This document shows, in pieces, positions 9,466 to 18,045 of a stretch of 64,000 nucleotides of DNA. The notes below the pieces were generated by a model. The model was not told the origin of the DNA and did not search any database. It worked only from the letters and a program-made list of their open reading frames with translations. Position numbers and translations under genes: made by a program. Origin of the DNA: Marinobacter iranensis (lineage in GTDB: Bacteria; Pseudomonadota; Gammaproteobacteria; Pseudomonadales; Oleiphilaceae); contig NZ_JANCMW010000002.1 of the NCBI RefSeq assembly GCF_029207565.1, positions 186,001 to 250,000 on the forward strand. The letters are read 5' to 3'. Numbering within the stretch: position 1 is the first letter of the stretch; the number at the start of each line of letters is the position of its first letter.

Positions 9466-10632
9466 TCAGTTCGCTGTGGTCAGTTCGACGGGCGTCCAGC
9501 GAATGGCTGGGTGACCGCTGTCGCCGCTGTCGTTGTAGTAGCCAGTGACCTGCATAGCGTAGATGGGCGATGCGTCATCGGTGCTGTCGGTGTCGATCAG
9601 GTACACGCGATAGTTGGGCCAGAGCTTGTGGTTGCCCTGCAGGCTGTAGGCGTACCACAAGGAATTTGTGAAGATGCCGCCGCTGGAGTCGGCCTCGTAA
9701 TGATGGGTGATGTCGACGCCGCCGTCGGAGACCGTGGCATTGGTGTAGGTTTCCAGTTCGGTCCATTCAAAAGGGCCGAACGCGCCGCCATCGCCGTCGC
9801 CGGAAGGACCGCTGTTGGTGCGCAGGTAGAAATCCCGATCGACGAAGCCGAGTTTGACATCCCAGGTGGCGGTGTCGCAGCTAACCGTGGCGTCGCTGTC
9901 GAAGTCGAAGCAGAGCTCGCCGCCGGTTCCCGGGATGCTGCCGCTAAAGGTGGCGGTGAAGGTGAAGGTGGCCTGGGCCGCCGGCTGTACGTCAAAGTCG
10001 ATCTGGAAGCTCTTGACGCCCTCGCCGGCTCGCGTCGGGAAATCGAGACCGTTGACCTGCATGCGGGCGTAACTGTCGCCTTCGGCGGAGCGCACCAGCC
10101 AACCGTTGTCTGGGTTCGCGGTCATGTTGCCGTTGCTGAAGTTGTAAATGTACCAGTCATCACCAAACTGGCTGACTACTGCATCACTGGTCCAGCTTGA
10201 GGGTTCCGACATCGGAGCCAGAAGGTGCTCCAGCTCGCTGTTGGCCGTGGCATTCAGGAAAACGCTACCGTTGGGTTCGCCGCTGCTGGTATAGAAGTCC
10301 GCCTGGTCGGCGGCGACTGCGCCAGCAACCTGGCCGGGACCGGAAGCACCGCTGTTGAGCTGGATATTGTTGCGTTTGAACGCCAGGTGCCAGTCGCTGG
10401 AGGCGGCGGCCTCTTCGTCGGTCATCGTCAGCACTTCACCGGTTTCAAGATTCATATAGGCGGCAGTATCGCTGCTGCTGGCATTGATCTGCTGGGTGCT
10501 GACGTTGTCCGGCAGGCCGTTACCGCCGCCGTTATCGTCGGAATCAGAGATGTCGTTGCTGCTCCCGCCGCCACAGGCGGAAAGCAGTACGCTGGCGACG
10601 GCCATTGAAAGAAGTGATGATGAACGGTTCAT
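9466..10632 (-). CDS. HmuY-like haem-binding lipoprotein with a duplicated domain
   Basis: A 388-residue predicted lipoprotein: signal peptide, lipobox LSAC (Cys20), then a Gly/Ser/Asn/Asp-rich linker. The body resembles the HmuY family: SDWHLAFKRNNIQLNSG near residues 79-95, and a second related segment, TWDVKLGFVDRDFYLRTNSG, in the C-terminal half. HmuY proteins are surface haemophores first described in Porphyromonas; most are about half this length. The position directly after a TonB-dependent receptor and before hmuS supports a role in presenting haem to the receptor. The haem ligands cannot be assigned. The two-copy reading is my alignment by eye. Confidence 0.8.
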   Translation of the reverse strand: MNRSSSLLSMAVASVLLSACGGGSSNDISDSDDNGGGNGLPDNVSTQQINASSSDTAAYMNLETGEVLTMTDEEAAASSDWHLAFKRNNIQLNSGASGPGQVAGAVAADQADFYTSSGEPNGSVFLNATANSELEHLLAPMSEPSSWTSDAVVSQFGDDWYIYNFSNGNMTANPDNGWLVRSAEGDSYARMQVNGLDFPTRAGEGVKSFQIDFDVQPAAQATFTFTATFSGSIPGTGGELCFDFDSDATVSCDTATWDVKLGFVDRDFYLRTNSGPSGDGDGGAFGPFEWTELETYTNATVSDGGVDITHHYEADSSGGIFTNSLWYAYSLQGNHKLWPNYRVYLIDTDSTDDASPIYAMQVTGYYNDSGDSGHPAIRWTPVELTTAN

Positions 10633-10659
10633 GGTTCTGTTCCTTTTGAATGAGTAGTG

Positions 10660-12702
10660 CTACAGGTTGTTGCCGAAGCCCAGTGTCAGGCCGACGTAGA
10701 TAAAGCGGCCGGACACAGGACCGAAGTCACTGGCGTCGTTGAAATTGCGTTGGGCGTCGGTGACGTTGTTGATGCCGGTAAACAGGCGCAGGTGTTGGCC
10801 GATGTCCTGGTTGAGTTTCAGGTCCAGGGTGGTGAAGGCAGGCGAGCTGGCATCGATTTCGGCGTCCACGACTTCGTCACTCTGGCTGCGAACGCGGGCC
10901 AGCCAACTCATGCCCGACAGGGGCGCCTGGCCGTCGATGGAGAACTGTCCTTGATGTCTTGGGCGTCGGGGTAGCTGCTCGCCGGTTTCCAGGTCTTCGG
11001 TTTCGAGGTAGGTGTAACTGGCTGAAACCTTCCAGCCGGGACGTATTTGCCAGCCCGCGGTGACTTCGGCGCCTTGAGTTCGGGCGTGCTCCACGTTGGC
11101 GTACCGGAATACCTGAATGCCATCGTTGCGACCCGCAGTGGCCTCGGTGTCCACCTGTGTCTGAATTAACTGATCAACCTCGTTGTAGAAGCCATTAACT
11201 TCCAGCCAGGCCTTGTTGGTGAAGGTGATTCCCAGACCTAGCTGGTAGCTGTCGGATTCTTCCGGTTCCAGTGTCGAGTCGCCGTTTACGATGTAGCCGA
11301 GCTGGCTGTGGTCGAAGATATAATGGCGCTCTTTCAGGTTGGGAACCCGGTAGCCAATGCCCCAGCCACCTCGAAGGTATATATTGGTGGATGTGTCCTT
11401 GAACAGATCGTAGCGGGCGTTGATCTTGGGGGCTGTGTGGCTGCCGAAATCGGAATCGTTCTGGTACCTCATGCCCATGACCCACTCCCAGTTGTTGCCT
11501 GCAAACCAGGTGTTCTGAAACCAGAACTCCTTACCGTTTCGGGTGATATCGCCGTCCTTGGTCAGTTCTGTATTCCCGTCGTTGTACTGTTCGAGGCTGT
11601 TGTGGTTGAGGTCGATGCCCAGTTGCAACTGGTTGGTGGCGAACGGCTCGAACCGGGTCCAACCCGCGGCCCTGGAAACCGTATGGGTGGCGTCACGGAA
11701 GTCGAAGCGACTGTTGGCCGTATATTTGTCGGTGAGGTTTTCGAGATTTTCGTGTAGCAGGCTCCAGTTCCACTCTGGGCCGCCGGCAGGTTTGTGCTGC
11801 CCAATCAGCGCGCCACGCAGGCGTTCGGCCATTTCGTTCTTGCCCGCATTGAGAGGGTTGCCGGGATTCGCTTCCACGTAATGTGACTCCGCATCCTCCC
11901 GGAAGTACCCCAACTGGGCGTATATTCGATGGCCGTCGGCGGGTAGCCACTCCAGGCGATTGGCAATATTGGTGCGTTCCACGGCATCGCCGGGGCGCGC
12001 CCAGGTTTCCGGTTCCGGATCGATGCCGTCGGTTTCCCGCTGGCTTGCCGTCAGCCGCCAGCGTACGGTTTCTCCTCCTAGCGAAAGGCTGGCCTGGCCA
12101 CTACGCTTTGAAAAATCGAGGGATTCACCGCTCGGGTTCTGGTCACCGTAGGTACCGCCGTCCACCGTGAATTCACCACCGGCGCCTTCGGCAATCGGGC
12201 GAGTAATGATGTTGACCACGCCGCCCATGGCGGAACTGCCGTATTGGGCCGACACGGCCCCTTTCACTACCTCGATCCGTTCGATATCCAGCGTGTCGAG
12301 CTGGGTGACGTCCACGGAGGAGCCCGTGGTGGTCGTCAGCGGCAGGCCGTCGATCAGTACCAGCACGCGGTCAGCGTTGAACCCCTGCATCCATACCTCA
12401 TAGCCTGCCTTGCCGTGGATCTGTCGAAGCAAGAGTCCAGGTACATTCTGTAGCGCGTCCTTGACGGTGCGGGCATGGGTGTCGCGAATTTCCTCCCGTG
12501 AGACCACTTCGGTACGAACGGGTGTGTCGCTCACTTTCCGTGGGTTGCGGGTACCGGTCACCACGATCTCGTCGAGGTACAGGGTGCCGCTGGCGCCTTT
12601 CAGGGCCGCCTCCGCGGGCCTGAAAGCGCCATAAAATGAACAGACGACAAGGGCGCAGCAGACTGCGGGGAAATGATGTGGCCGGATTCCTTGGAAGCTC
12701 AT
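10660..12702 (-). CDS. TonB-dependent haem receptor
   Basis: Outer-membrane receptor of 680 residues. After the signal peptide, a TonB-box-like segment (DEIVVTG, residues 44-50) and a plug domain (VKDALQNVPGLLLRQ; VVKGAVSAQYGSSAMGGVVN) lead into a 22-strand-type beta-barrel ending in TLGFGNNL. It imports haem or haem-protein-bound haem using TonB energy. It is the first gene of the haem operon, 21 bases upstream of a Fur-box-like site, so iron-repressed expression is likely. The plug resembles HmuR/BhuR-type or colicin-I-type receptors; the exact ligand is inferred from the operon. Confidence 0.92.
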   Translation of the reverse strand: MSFQGIRPHHFPAVCCALVVCSFYGAFRPAEAALKGASGTLYLDEIVVTGTRNPRKVSDTPVRTEVVSREEIRDTHARTVKDALQNVPGLLLRQIHGKAGYEVWMQGFNADRVLVLIDGLPLTTTTGSSVDVTQLDTLDIERIEVVKGAVSAQYGSSAMGGVVNIITRPIAEGAGGEFTVDGGTYGDQNPSGESLDFSKRSGQASLSLGGETVRWRLTASQRETDGIDPEPETWARPGDAVERTNIANRLEWLPADGHRIYAQLGYFREDAESHYVEANPGNPLNAGKNEMAERLRGALIGQHKPAGGPEWNWSLLHENLENLTDKYTANSRFDFRDATHTVSRAAGWTRFEPFATNQLQLGIDLNHNSLEQYNDGNTELTKDGDITRNGKEFWFQNTWFAGNNWEWVMGMRYQNDSDFGSHTAPKINARYDLFKDTSTNIYLRGGWGIGYRVPNLKERHYIFDHSQLGYIVNGDSTLEPEESDSYQLGLGITFTNKAWLEVNGFYNEVDQLIQTQVDTEATAGRNDGIQVFRYANVEHARTQGAEVTAGWQIRPGWKVSASYTYLETEDLETGEQLPRRPRHQGQFSIDGQAPLSGMSWLARVRSQSDEVVDAEIDASSPAFTTLDLKLNQDIGQHLRLFTGINNVTDAQRNFNDASDFGPVSGRFIYVGLTLGFGNNL

Positions 12703-12722
12703 CTTACCTTACTCACAAATAC

Positions 12723-12741
12723 GAATGATAATGATTGTAAT
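12723..12741. promoter_or_regulatory. Fur box
   Basis: GAATGATAATGATTGTAAT matches the GATAATGATAATCATTATC Fur consensus at most positions and lies just upstream of the haem-receptor start on the minus strand. Binding would repress the whole haem operon when iron is plentiful. It also sits upstream of the divergent sulP gene. Confidence 0.8.
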
Positions 12742-12863
12742 TTATAATTGCGATAAGTCAATAACCTGACGGCAATGTAGACGTATTCCCTGTTGTGGGC
12801 GGAGCCCCTTTTTATACGAAGCGGCTATAATGCTCGCCATTTCGTTCCCGGAGGTCTGCTGTA

Positions 12864-14597
12864 ATGCCCCATCGTGCCTACCTGTTTTCCCTGCGACTCG
12901 CCCACGCCTTCCGCGAGGCCTGTTTTGACGAGCGCTACACCACAAGGCGTCTTGGCCGCGATGTAATGGCGGGGATGACGGTGGGAATTATCGCCATTTC
13001 CCTGGCGATGGCACTGGCAATTGCCAGTGGCGTACCGCCACAGTACGGCCTCTACACAGCCTTCATTGCCGGGTTTGTGATTGCACTGACCGGTGGCAGT
13101 CGTTTCAGCATTTCCGGCCCCACCGCTGCTTTTGTTGTCATTCTTTATCCCATTGCCCAGACGTACGGCCTTGGTGGCTTGCTGCTGGCATCGCTGATGT
13201 CCGGTGTGCTGCTGATTGTGATGGCGTTCATGCGCCTGGGCCGCTTCATCGAATACATTCCCGAAGCCGTCACCCTTGGTTTCACCGGTGGCATTGCGGT
13301 GGTGATCGTCACGCTGCAGGTGAAGGACTTTTTCGGGCTCGCCATTGAACAAATGCCGGAACATTACTGGGACAAGCTCGCAGCCGTTGGCCAGGCGCTG
13401 CCGGGGTTGGATGGCATAACCACGCTGGTCGCAATAACCACGCTGGCTGTGATGTTGCTGTGGCCCCGCCTGAAAACCCCGGTGCCACCCCATTTGCCTG
13501 CAGTGGTGATTGGCAGCCTGCTGGCACTGGTACTGAATGCCAATGGCGCTGCGATAGAAACCATTGGCTCCCGATTCAGTTACCTGCTGGCGGACGGCTC
13601 AGTGGGGGCCGGTATTCCGCCCTTTCTGCCGGAGTTTGCCTGGCCCTGGAACCGGCCAGGCGCCAGTGGCGAGCCCCTGGGCATAAGCTGGTCCATGGTC
13701 CGGGACCTGTTGCCGGCTGCCTTTGCCATTGCCATGCTGGGAGCGATTGAGTCGCTGCTGTGTGCCGTGGTGCTGGATGGCATGACGGGCAAGCGCCACA
13801 GTGCCAACAGCGAACTGCTGGGGCAGGGCATCGGCAATGTCATCACGCCGTTTTTCGGCGGTATCACGGCGACAGCCGCCATTGCCCGTTCCGCGGCCAA
13901 CTATCGCGCCGGAGCGGAATCGCCGGTTTCCGCCATGGTGCACGCTTTGGTGGTGTTGCTGGCGCTGGTGTCGCTGGCGCCGTTACTGGCCTACCTGCCG
14001 ATGGCTGCCATGGCGGCATTGTTGGTGATGGTGGCCTGGAACATGAGCGAGGCGCCGAAATCATTCCACCTGCTGAAAACGGCTCCGCGTAGCGACATAC
14101 TGGTGTTCATTACCTGCTTTTCGCTGACCGTTCTGCTGGATATGGTGATTGCCATCACCACCGGCATCCTGCTGGCGGCGGTGCTGTTCATGCGGGAAAT
14201 GGCCCAGATGACCCGGGTGACGGACATTACCGGTGGCAAACGGGTTGCGGGGGCGGGCCTGCCGGAGGGTTGGCAGGTGTTCAAGATCAACGGCCCCCTG
14301 TTCTTCGCAGCGGCTGACCGGATCTTCGGGGAGTTGGCGCAGCTGTCGGCCAGCGCCCGCGGGTTTATTCTCTACATGGATGGGGTGACGATTCTGGATG
14401 CTGGCGGCCTGTCTGCCCTGAACAAACTGATCAACACCTGCCGGGCAGACGGCACGCAAGTGGTTATCGATGACCTGCAGTTCCAGCCGTTACGTACGCT
14501 GGCCAGGGCGGGGGTGAAGCCGGAGGAGGGCGTGGTTCGGTTCTATCCAACGCTTGATGAGGCGGTCAAAGCTGAAGGCCAACTCACCCTCACATAG
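12864..14597 (+). CDS. SulP-family anion transporter with STAS domain
   Basis: Inner-membrane transporter of 577 residues with the SLC26/SulP core (DVMAGMTVGIIAISLAMALA, then GLYTAFIAGFVIALTGGSRF with the SGPTAAFVVI motif) and a C-terminal cytoplasmic STAS domain from about residue 460 (FKINGPLFFAAADRIFGEL; YMDGVTILDAGGLSALNKL). Family members move sulfate, bicarbonate, dicarboxylates or other anions; the substrate cannot be deduced. The start follows a GGAGG ribosome site, and TATAAT at 12826-12831 is a plausible -10 element. The stop overlaps the convergent gene by a few bases. Confidence 0.9.
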   Translation: MPHRAYLFSLRLAHAFREACFDERYTTRRLGRDVMAGMTVGIIAISLAMALAIASGVPPQYGLYTAFIAGFVIALTGGSRFSISGPTAAFVVILYPIAQTYGLGGLLLASLMSGVLLIVMAFMRLGRFIEYIPEAVTLGFTGGIAVVIVTLQVKDFFGLAIEQMPEHYWDKLAAVGQALPGLDGITTLVAITTLAVMLLWPRLKTPVPPHLPAVVIGSLLALVLNANGAAIETIGSRFSYLLADGSVGAGIPPFLPEFAWPWNRPGASGEPLGISWSMVRDLLPAAFAIAMLGAIESLLCAVVLDGMTGKRHSANSELLGQGIGNVITPFFGGITATAAIARSAANYRAGAESPVSAMVHALVVLLALVSLAPLLAYLPMAAMAALLVMVAWNMSEAPKSFHLLKTAPRSDILVFITCFSLTVLLDMVIAITTGILLAAVLFMREMAQMTRVTDITGGKRVAGAGLPEGWQVFKINGPLFFAAADRIFGELAQLSASARGFILYMDGVTILDAGGLSALNKLINTCRADGTQVVIDDLQFQPLRTLARAGVKPEEGVVRFYPTLDEAVKAEGQLTLT

Positions 14598-15801
14598 GCC
14601 AGTGCAACTGGAGGTTGCCACCGCCAAAAGCAGGCTTGTGAAGGTAGAAGGTTGGCGCGAGCGTAAGAATCGCATTGTCTTCCCTGGACAGCAGGATCTC
14701 GAAGGGTAATGCAAATTTGCCAGTAAACCCCCGGTGGTTCTCGTCGCCGCTTTCCGAGTAGGACTGGTCAATGTCCGGGGTGCTCAGGTAGATCGCCGGC
14801 CGCAGGCTAGCGGATGGGGTCAGGGGCACCCTGAAATGCCCCGACAACATGGGTTCTCTCCGGCGCAGATCCACGATTTCATCCAGGTTACGCCCCGTAT
14901 ACCCCTGTTCTCTCAGGTAGAAATAGTGAAGTCCGATGCCGGGTTGCAGGCGGTGGTTGTCGTAGACCGCTTCCGTTTCAATCCATATGTGGTCGCGTCT
15001 GGTGGGTATGCCACCAGCAAGTTCGTCCAGGTTGTAATGGCGGCGGGTATGTTCGCCGCTCAAGGACATTCGGAGCTGCCAGTCGCCGCGCCGGTGTTGG
15101 TGGCTCAGCGCACCCCGGACGGTTTCGTTTTCCACCACCAGGCCTTCACTTCGACTGTCGAAGGTAGAGGGTGGAGAGTAAGTGACGGAAGCGGTAGTGC
15201 CACTTTGCTGTTGCTCGGCAGGCCGGTGCCACTGGAGGAAAAAGCTTTGGGCAGGGTCCACAAACGAATCGTTGCTACGGGTTTTGTCGTTGAAATAGTG
15301 GTCTGGCAGGATCCAGCTGCCGTGGAACCATGATTCGTTGTCAAAGGTGTGTCGGCCGCTGAGGTAAATATCGGCAAGGGACTTGTCGGCAAACACATCA
15401 CCCTGTAGCCAGACTTCGGTAGCACCGGTGAGTTGGTGGCGAAACCCCACGAGTTGGCGATCATAACTGCCGTCAAAGTCTTCACTGCGCTGGATGTCCA
15501 GCAGGAATCTCTGACGATCTTCGTTGAAGGCGAAATCCTGGCGGAAGCGGAAGTCCATATACAGGCGCCGGGTACCCACGCTGCCACCGGTTCCACGTAT
15601 ACCGTTTTCAATGGCAGAAGGGGCACGTTGGCTATGGGCAAACGACAGCTCATGGAGGTAGCGTTCCACATCGGCCGTTTCGTCCGCCCCCAGAACAACC
15701 GCGTCCTGACGCCAGGGTTGCGGCAGGTGGTTGATCTCGGCGGCCGATCCTACCGGTAGCAGGGCAACCGTGCCAATAATGATCTTGAGGACGCTACGCA
15801 T
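14590..15801 (-). CDS. Predicted outer-membrane beta-barrel protein, unrecognised family
   Basis: A 403-residue protein with a signal peptide (MRSVLKIIIGTVALLPVGSA) and a body of alternating polar and aromatic strands (RLYMDFRFRQDFAF; RQRFLLDIQRSEDF; EVWLQGDVFADKS; HIWIETEAVYDNH), typical of a beta-barrel. It lacks the usual terminal Phe (it ends LQLHWPM). The start at 15801 is chosen for an AGGGG site six bases upstream. It overlaps the 3' end of sulP tail-to-tail and is divergent from the ion-channel gene. I do not recognise a named family; the function is unknown. Confidence 0.7.
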   Translation of the reverse strand: MRSVLKIIIGTVALLPVGSAAEINHLPQPWRQDAVVLGADETADVERYLHELSFAHSQRAPSAIENGIRGTGGSVGTRRLYMDFRFRQDFAFNEDRQRFLLDIQRSEDFDGSYDRQLVGFRHQLTGATEVWLQGDVFADKSLADIYLSGRHTFDNESWFHGSWILPDHYFNDKTRSNDSFVDPAQSFFLQWHRPAEQQQSGTTASVTYSPPSTFDSRSEGLVVENETVRGALSHQHRRGDWQLRMSLSGEHTRRHYNLDELAGGIPTRRDHIWIETEAVYDNHRLQPGIGLHYFYLREQGYTGRNLDEIVDLRRREPMLSGHFRVPLTPSASLRPAIYLSTPDIDQSYSESGDENHRGFTGKFALPFEILLSREDNAILTLAPTFYLHKPAFGGGNLQLHWPM

Positions 15802-15908
15802 GGGCAGCCCCTGGCGAGGTTGTTGATACGGGTCCAACTTTTAAACGTATCGTTGCTGCCTGATACGCTATGCTACGGTCATTTCCGGCTTGTTCAATAA
15901 GGACGATC

Positions 15909-17855
15909 ATGCTCCCCTTCCGTTTTGTCGACCGCGTTAAATTCATTGTAGAACGCCAACTGGTTAAAGGCGCCGGTTTTCAGTTATTGGTGGTGGGTGT
16001 CTTCATCGGGATGATTTCCCTGGTGGGTGGCCTGCTGGTGATTCCCTTTGGCGCGCCTTTCGAGGATGTGGGCGATGCCATCTGGTGGGCCTTCCTGCGG
16101 CTGACGGACCCAGGCTATCTGGGTGATGATGTGGGTAACTGGCAACGGCTGGTATCCACCATCCTGACGATCAGTGGCTATGTGGTGTTCATGGGTACGC
16201 TGGTGGCCATCCTGACGCGCTGGTTGATCGCCAAGATGACGGACCTGGAACGGGGGCTGACGCCGGTCACCCTGAGAAACCATATCGTGGTACTGGGCTG
16301 GACCAGCCAGACGCTGCCCCTGCTGGGAGAGCTGCTGGGCTCTTCCGGCCGTATGCGGCGATTCCTGGAAAAACACGACACCAACCGGTTGCGGCTGGTG
16401 GTGCTCTCCGAAACCGCCTCCGCGGCCCAAGTACACGAGCTGCGCAATGAACCCGGAATCGGCCGCAAGGCGCGCCAGATCATTCTCCGTTCCGGTGCTG
16501 CTATCCAGCCCGATGCACTGCAACGGGTGGCCTGCCTGGATGCCTCTGCGGTTATTGTGCCCAGTGCGGCCCATGAGGCCGGAAGCCTGGTAACGTCGGA
16601 TGTGGAAACGGTGAAGGCCCTGCTGTCCATCGCCGCACAGGCGCGGCACCTGGGGGCGCCGCTGCCTTTTGTCGTTGCCGAGATCCAGGATGTACGCAAA
16701 CACCCGGTCATTGAGCGGGCCTATCCCGGCGAGATGGAAGTGGTTGCCGGCGATGCCACCATCAGCAGGCTGATGGTTCAGAACATCCTGCATCCGGGCC
16801 TGTCGGAGATCTACAATGAGCTGCTTACCGCCGGGGAGGGCTGCGAAACCTACATCCGTGGTGGCGACTCCCTGGCGGGTCATACCCTTGCGGAACTGGC
16901 ATCGCAACGGCCCCGGGTGATTGTGCTGGGTATCCTGAAGCCGGCGGGCAAGGGCTGGAATATACAAATGCCGGCTCCGTCGGACACCCTGATCGCCGCT
17001 GAAGACCGGGTTGTGATGCTGGCGCGGGACTATGCTGAAACCGAACCGGATCCCAAGGCCCCCGCTTTGCCGGTGATTAATCGCGGGCAGCCTGTCAGCC
17101 GTCCCGTTGTCGCCTCCGGGCAGGTCCACCGGGTTCTGGTGCTGGGCTGGAATCGCCGCGTGCCAAGCCTGATCAGCGAGTTCTCCAGTTACAGCCAGCT
17201 GCGGTTCGAGGTGGACATCGTCTCTGTCGTGTCAGCCCGTGAGCGCCAGCAGGAAATAGACCGTTACCTGGGTGAGCAGCGGGACGTGATCTGTCGTCAC
17301 GTCGAGGCGGATTATATGGTGGAGGGCGAGCTGAGGCGTGTGGCTCCCCTTAATTACGATTCCATCATGCTGCTGAGCAGTGACCGCCTGGCATCCGGTG
17401 AAGAGGCGGACGCCCGTGCAATGGTCGGTTACCTGCAGCTTGAAGACCTGCTGAGTGAGGGTGGCCGGCGGCCCCAACTGATCATGGAGTTGAGCGATCC
17501 TGACAACCGTCACCTGCTGGCCGGCCACCAGAGTGAAATGATCATCAGCCCGATGATTGTCAGCCACGTTCTCGCACAGGTAGCGTTACGGCGTGAGCTG
17601 AGGGTGGTGCTGGATGAGCTGTTTACGGTGGGCGGGGCCGAGATACAGTTCCGGCCCCCCCATGATTACCCGCTGCCGGCCAGTACAGACTTTCAACTGC
17701 TGGAAAAAGTGGTGGCGGAAAGCGGTGAGGTAGCGCTGGGGATCTGGCGTAACCAGCCCGATGAGCGTGGCCACCATGTGAAGCTCAGCCCCCCTCGGAG
17801 CGAGTACCTAGACCTGCAGGCAGGCGACCGCCTCGTGGTTTTATGCAGTACATGA
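15909..17855 (+). CDS. CASTOR/POLLUX-type ion channel with RCK/TrkA-N domains
   Basis: A membrane protein of 648 residues. Two hydrophobic segments (about residues 23-45 and 80-105) flank a pore-loop-like stretch (IWWAFLRLTDPGYLGDD). After them come two large regulatory nucleotide-binding domains, beginning NHIVVLGWTSQTLPLLGEL and RVLVLGWNRRVPSLISEF. This is the architecture of the CASTOR/POLLUX (DMI1) channels, cation channels of plant nuclear envelopes with many uncharacterised bacterial relatives. The start at 15909 has an AAGGA site; an upstream ATG at 15870 lacks one. Ion selectivity is not readable from the sequence. Confidence 0.82.
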   Translation: MLPFRFVDRVKFIVERQLVKGAGFQLLVVGVFIGMISLVGGLLVIPFGAPFEDVGDAIWWAFLRLTDPGYLGDDVGNWQRLVSTILTISGYVVFMGTLVAILTRWLIAKMTDLERGLTPVTLRNHIVVLGWTSQTLPLLGELLGSSGRMRRFLEKHDTNRLRLVVLSETASAAQVHELRNEPGIGRKARQIILRSGAAIQPDALQRVACLDASAVIVPSAAHEAGSLVTSDVETVKALLSIAAQARHLGAPLPFVVAEIQDVRKHPVIERAYPGEMEVVAGDATISRLMVQNILHPGLSEIYNELLTAGEGCETYIRGGDSLAGHTLAELASQRPRVIVLGILKPAGKGWNIQMPAPSDTLIAAEDRVVMLARDYAETEPDPKAPALPVINRGQPVSRPVVASGQVHRVLVLGWNRRVPSLISEFSSYSQLRFEVDIVSVVSARERQQEIDRYLGEQRDVICRHVEADYMVEGELRRVAPLNYDSIMLLSSDRLASGEEADARAMVGYLQLEDLLSEGGRRPQLIMELSDPDNRHLLAGHQSEMIISPMIVSHVLAQVALRRELRVVLDELFTVGGAEIQFRPPHDYPLPASTDFQLLEKVVAESGEVALGIWRNQPDERGHHVKLSPPRSEYLDLQAGDRLVVLCST

Positions 17856-18045
17856 CGGACAGCTCTGCCCATTCATGAAAAAAATGCCGAATATAGATAA
17901 TATAAATTTCAATTATAAAATCAAACGCACTAAAGTAACTGTCAATGTCAGCTGTCTGGTTGTTTTTTGAACGGACGCTGGCTCGCTGAAGTCGCTTTTA
18001 CTTTATAAAAGAGCACCTCATACCTTAGAAGACAGGACTGAGATC

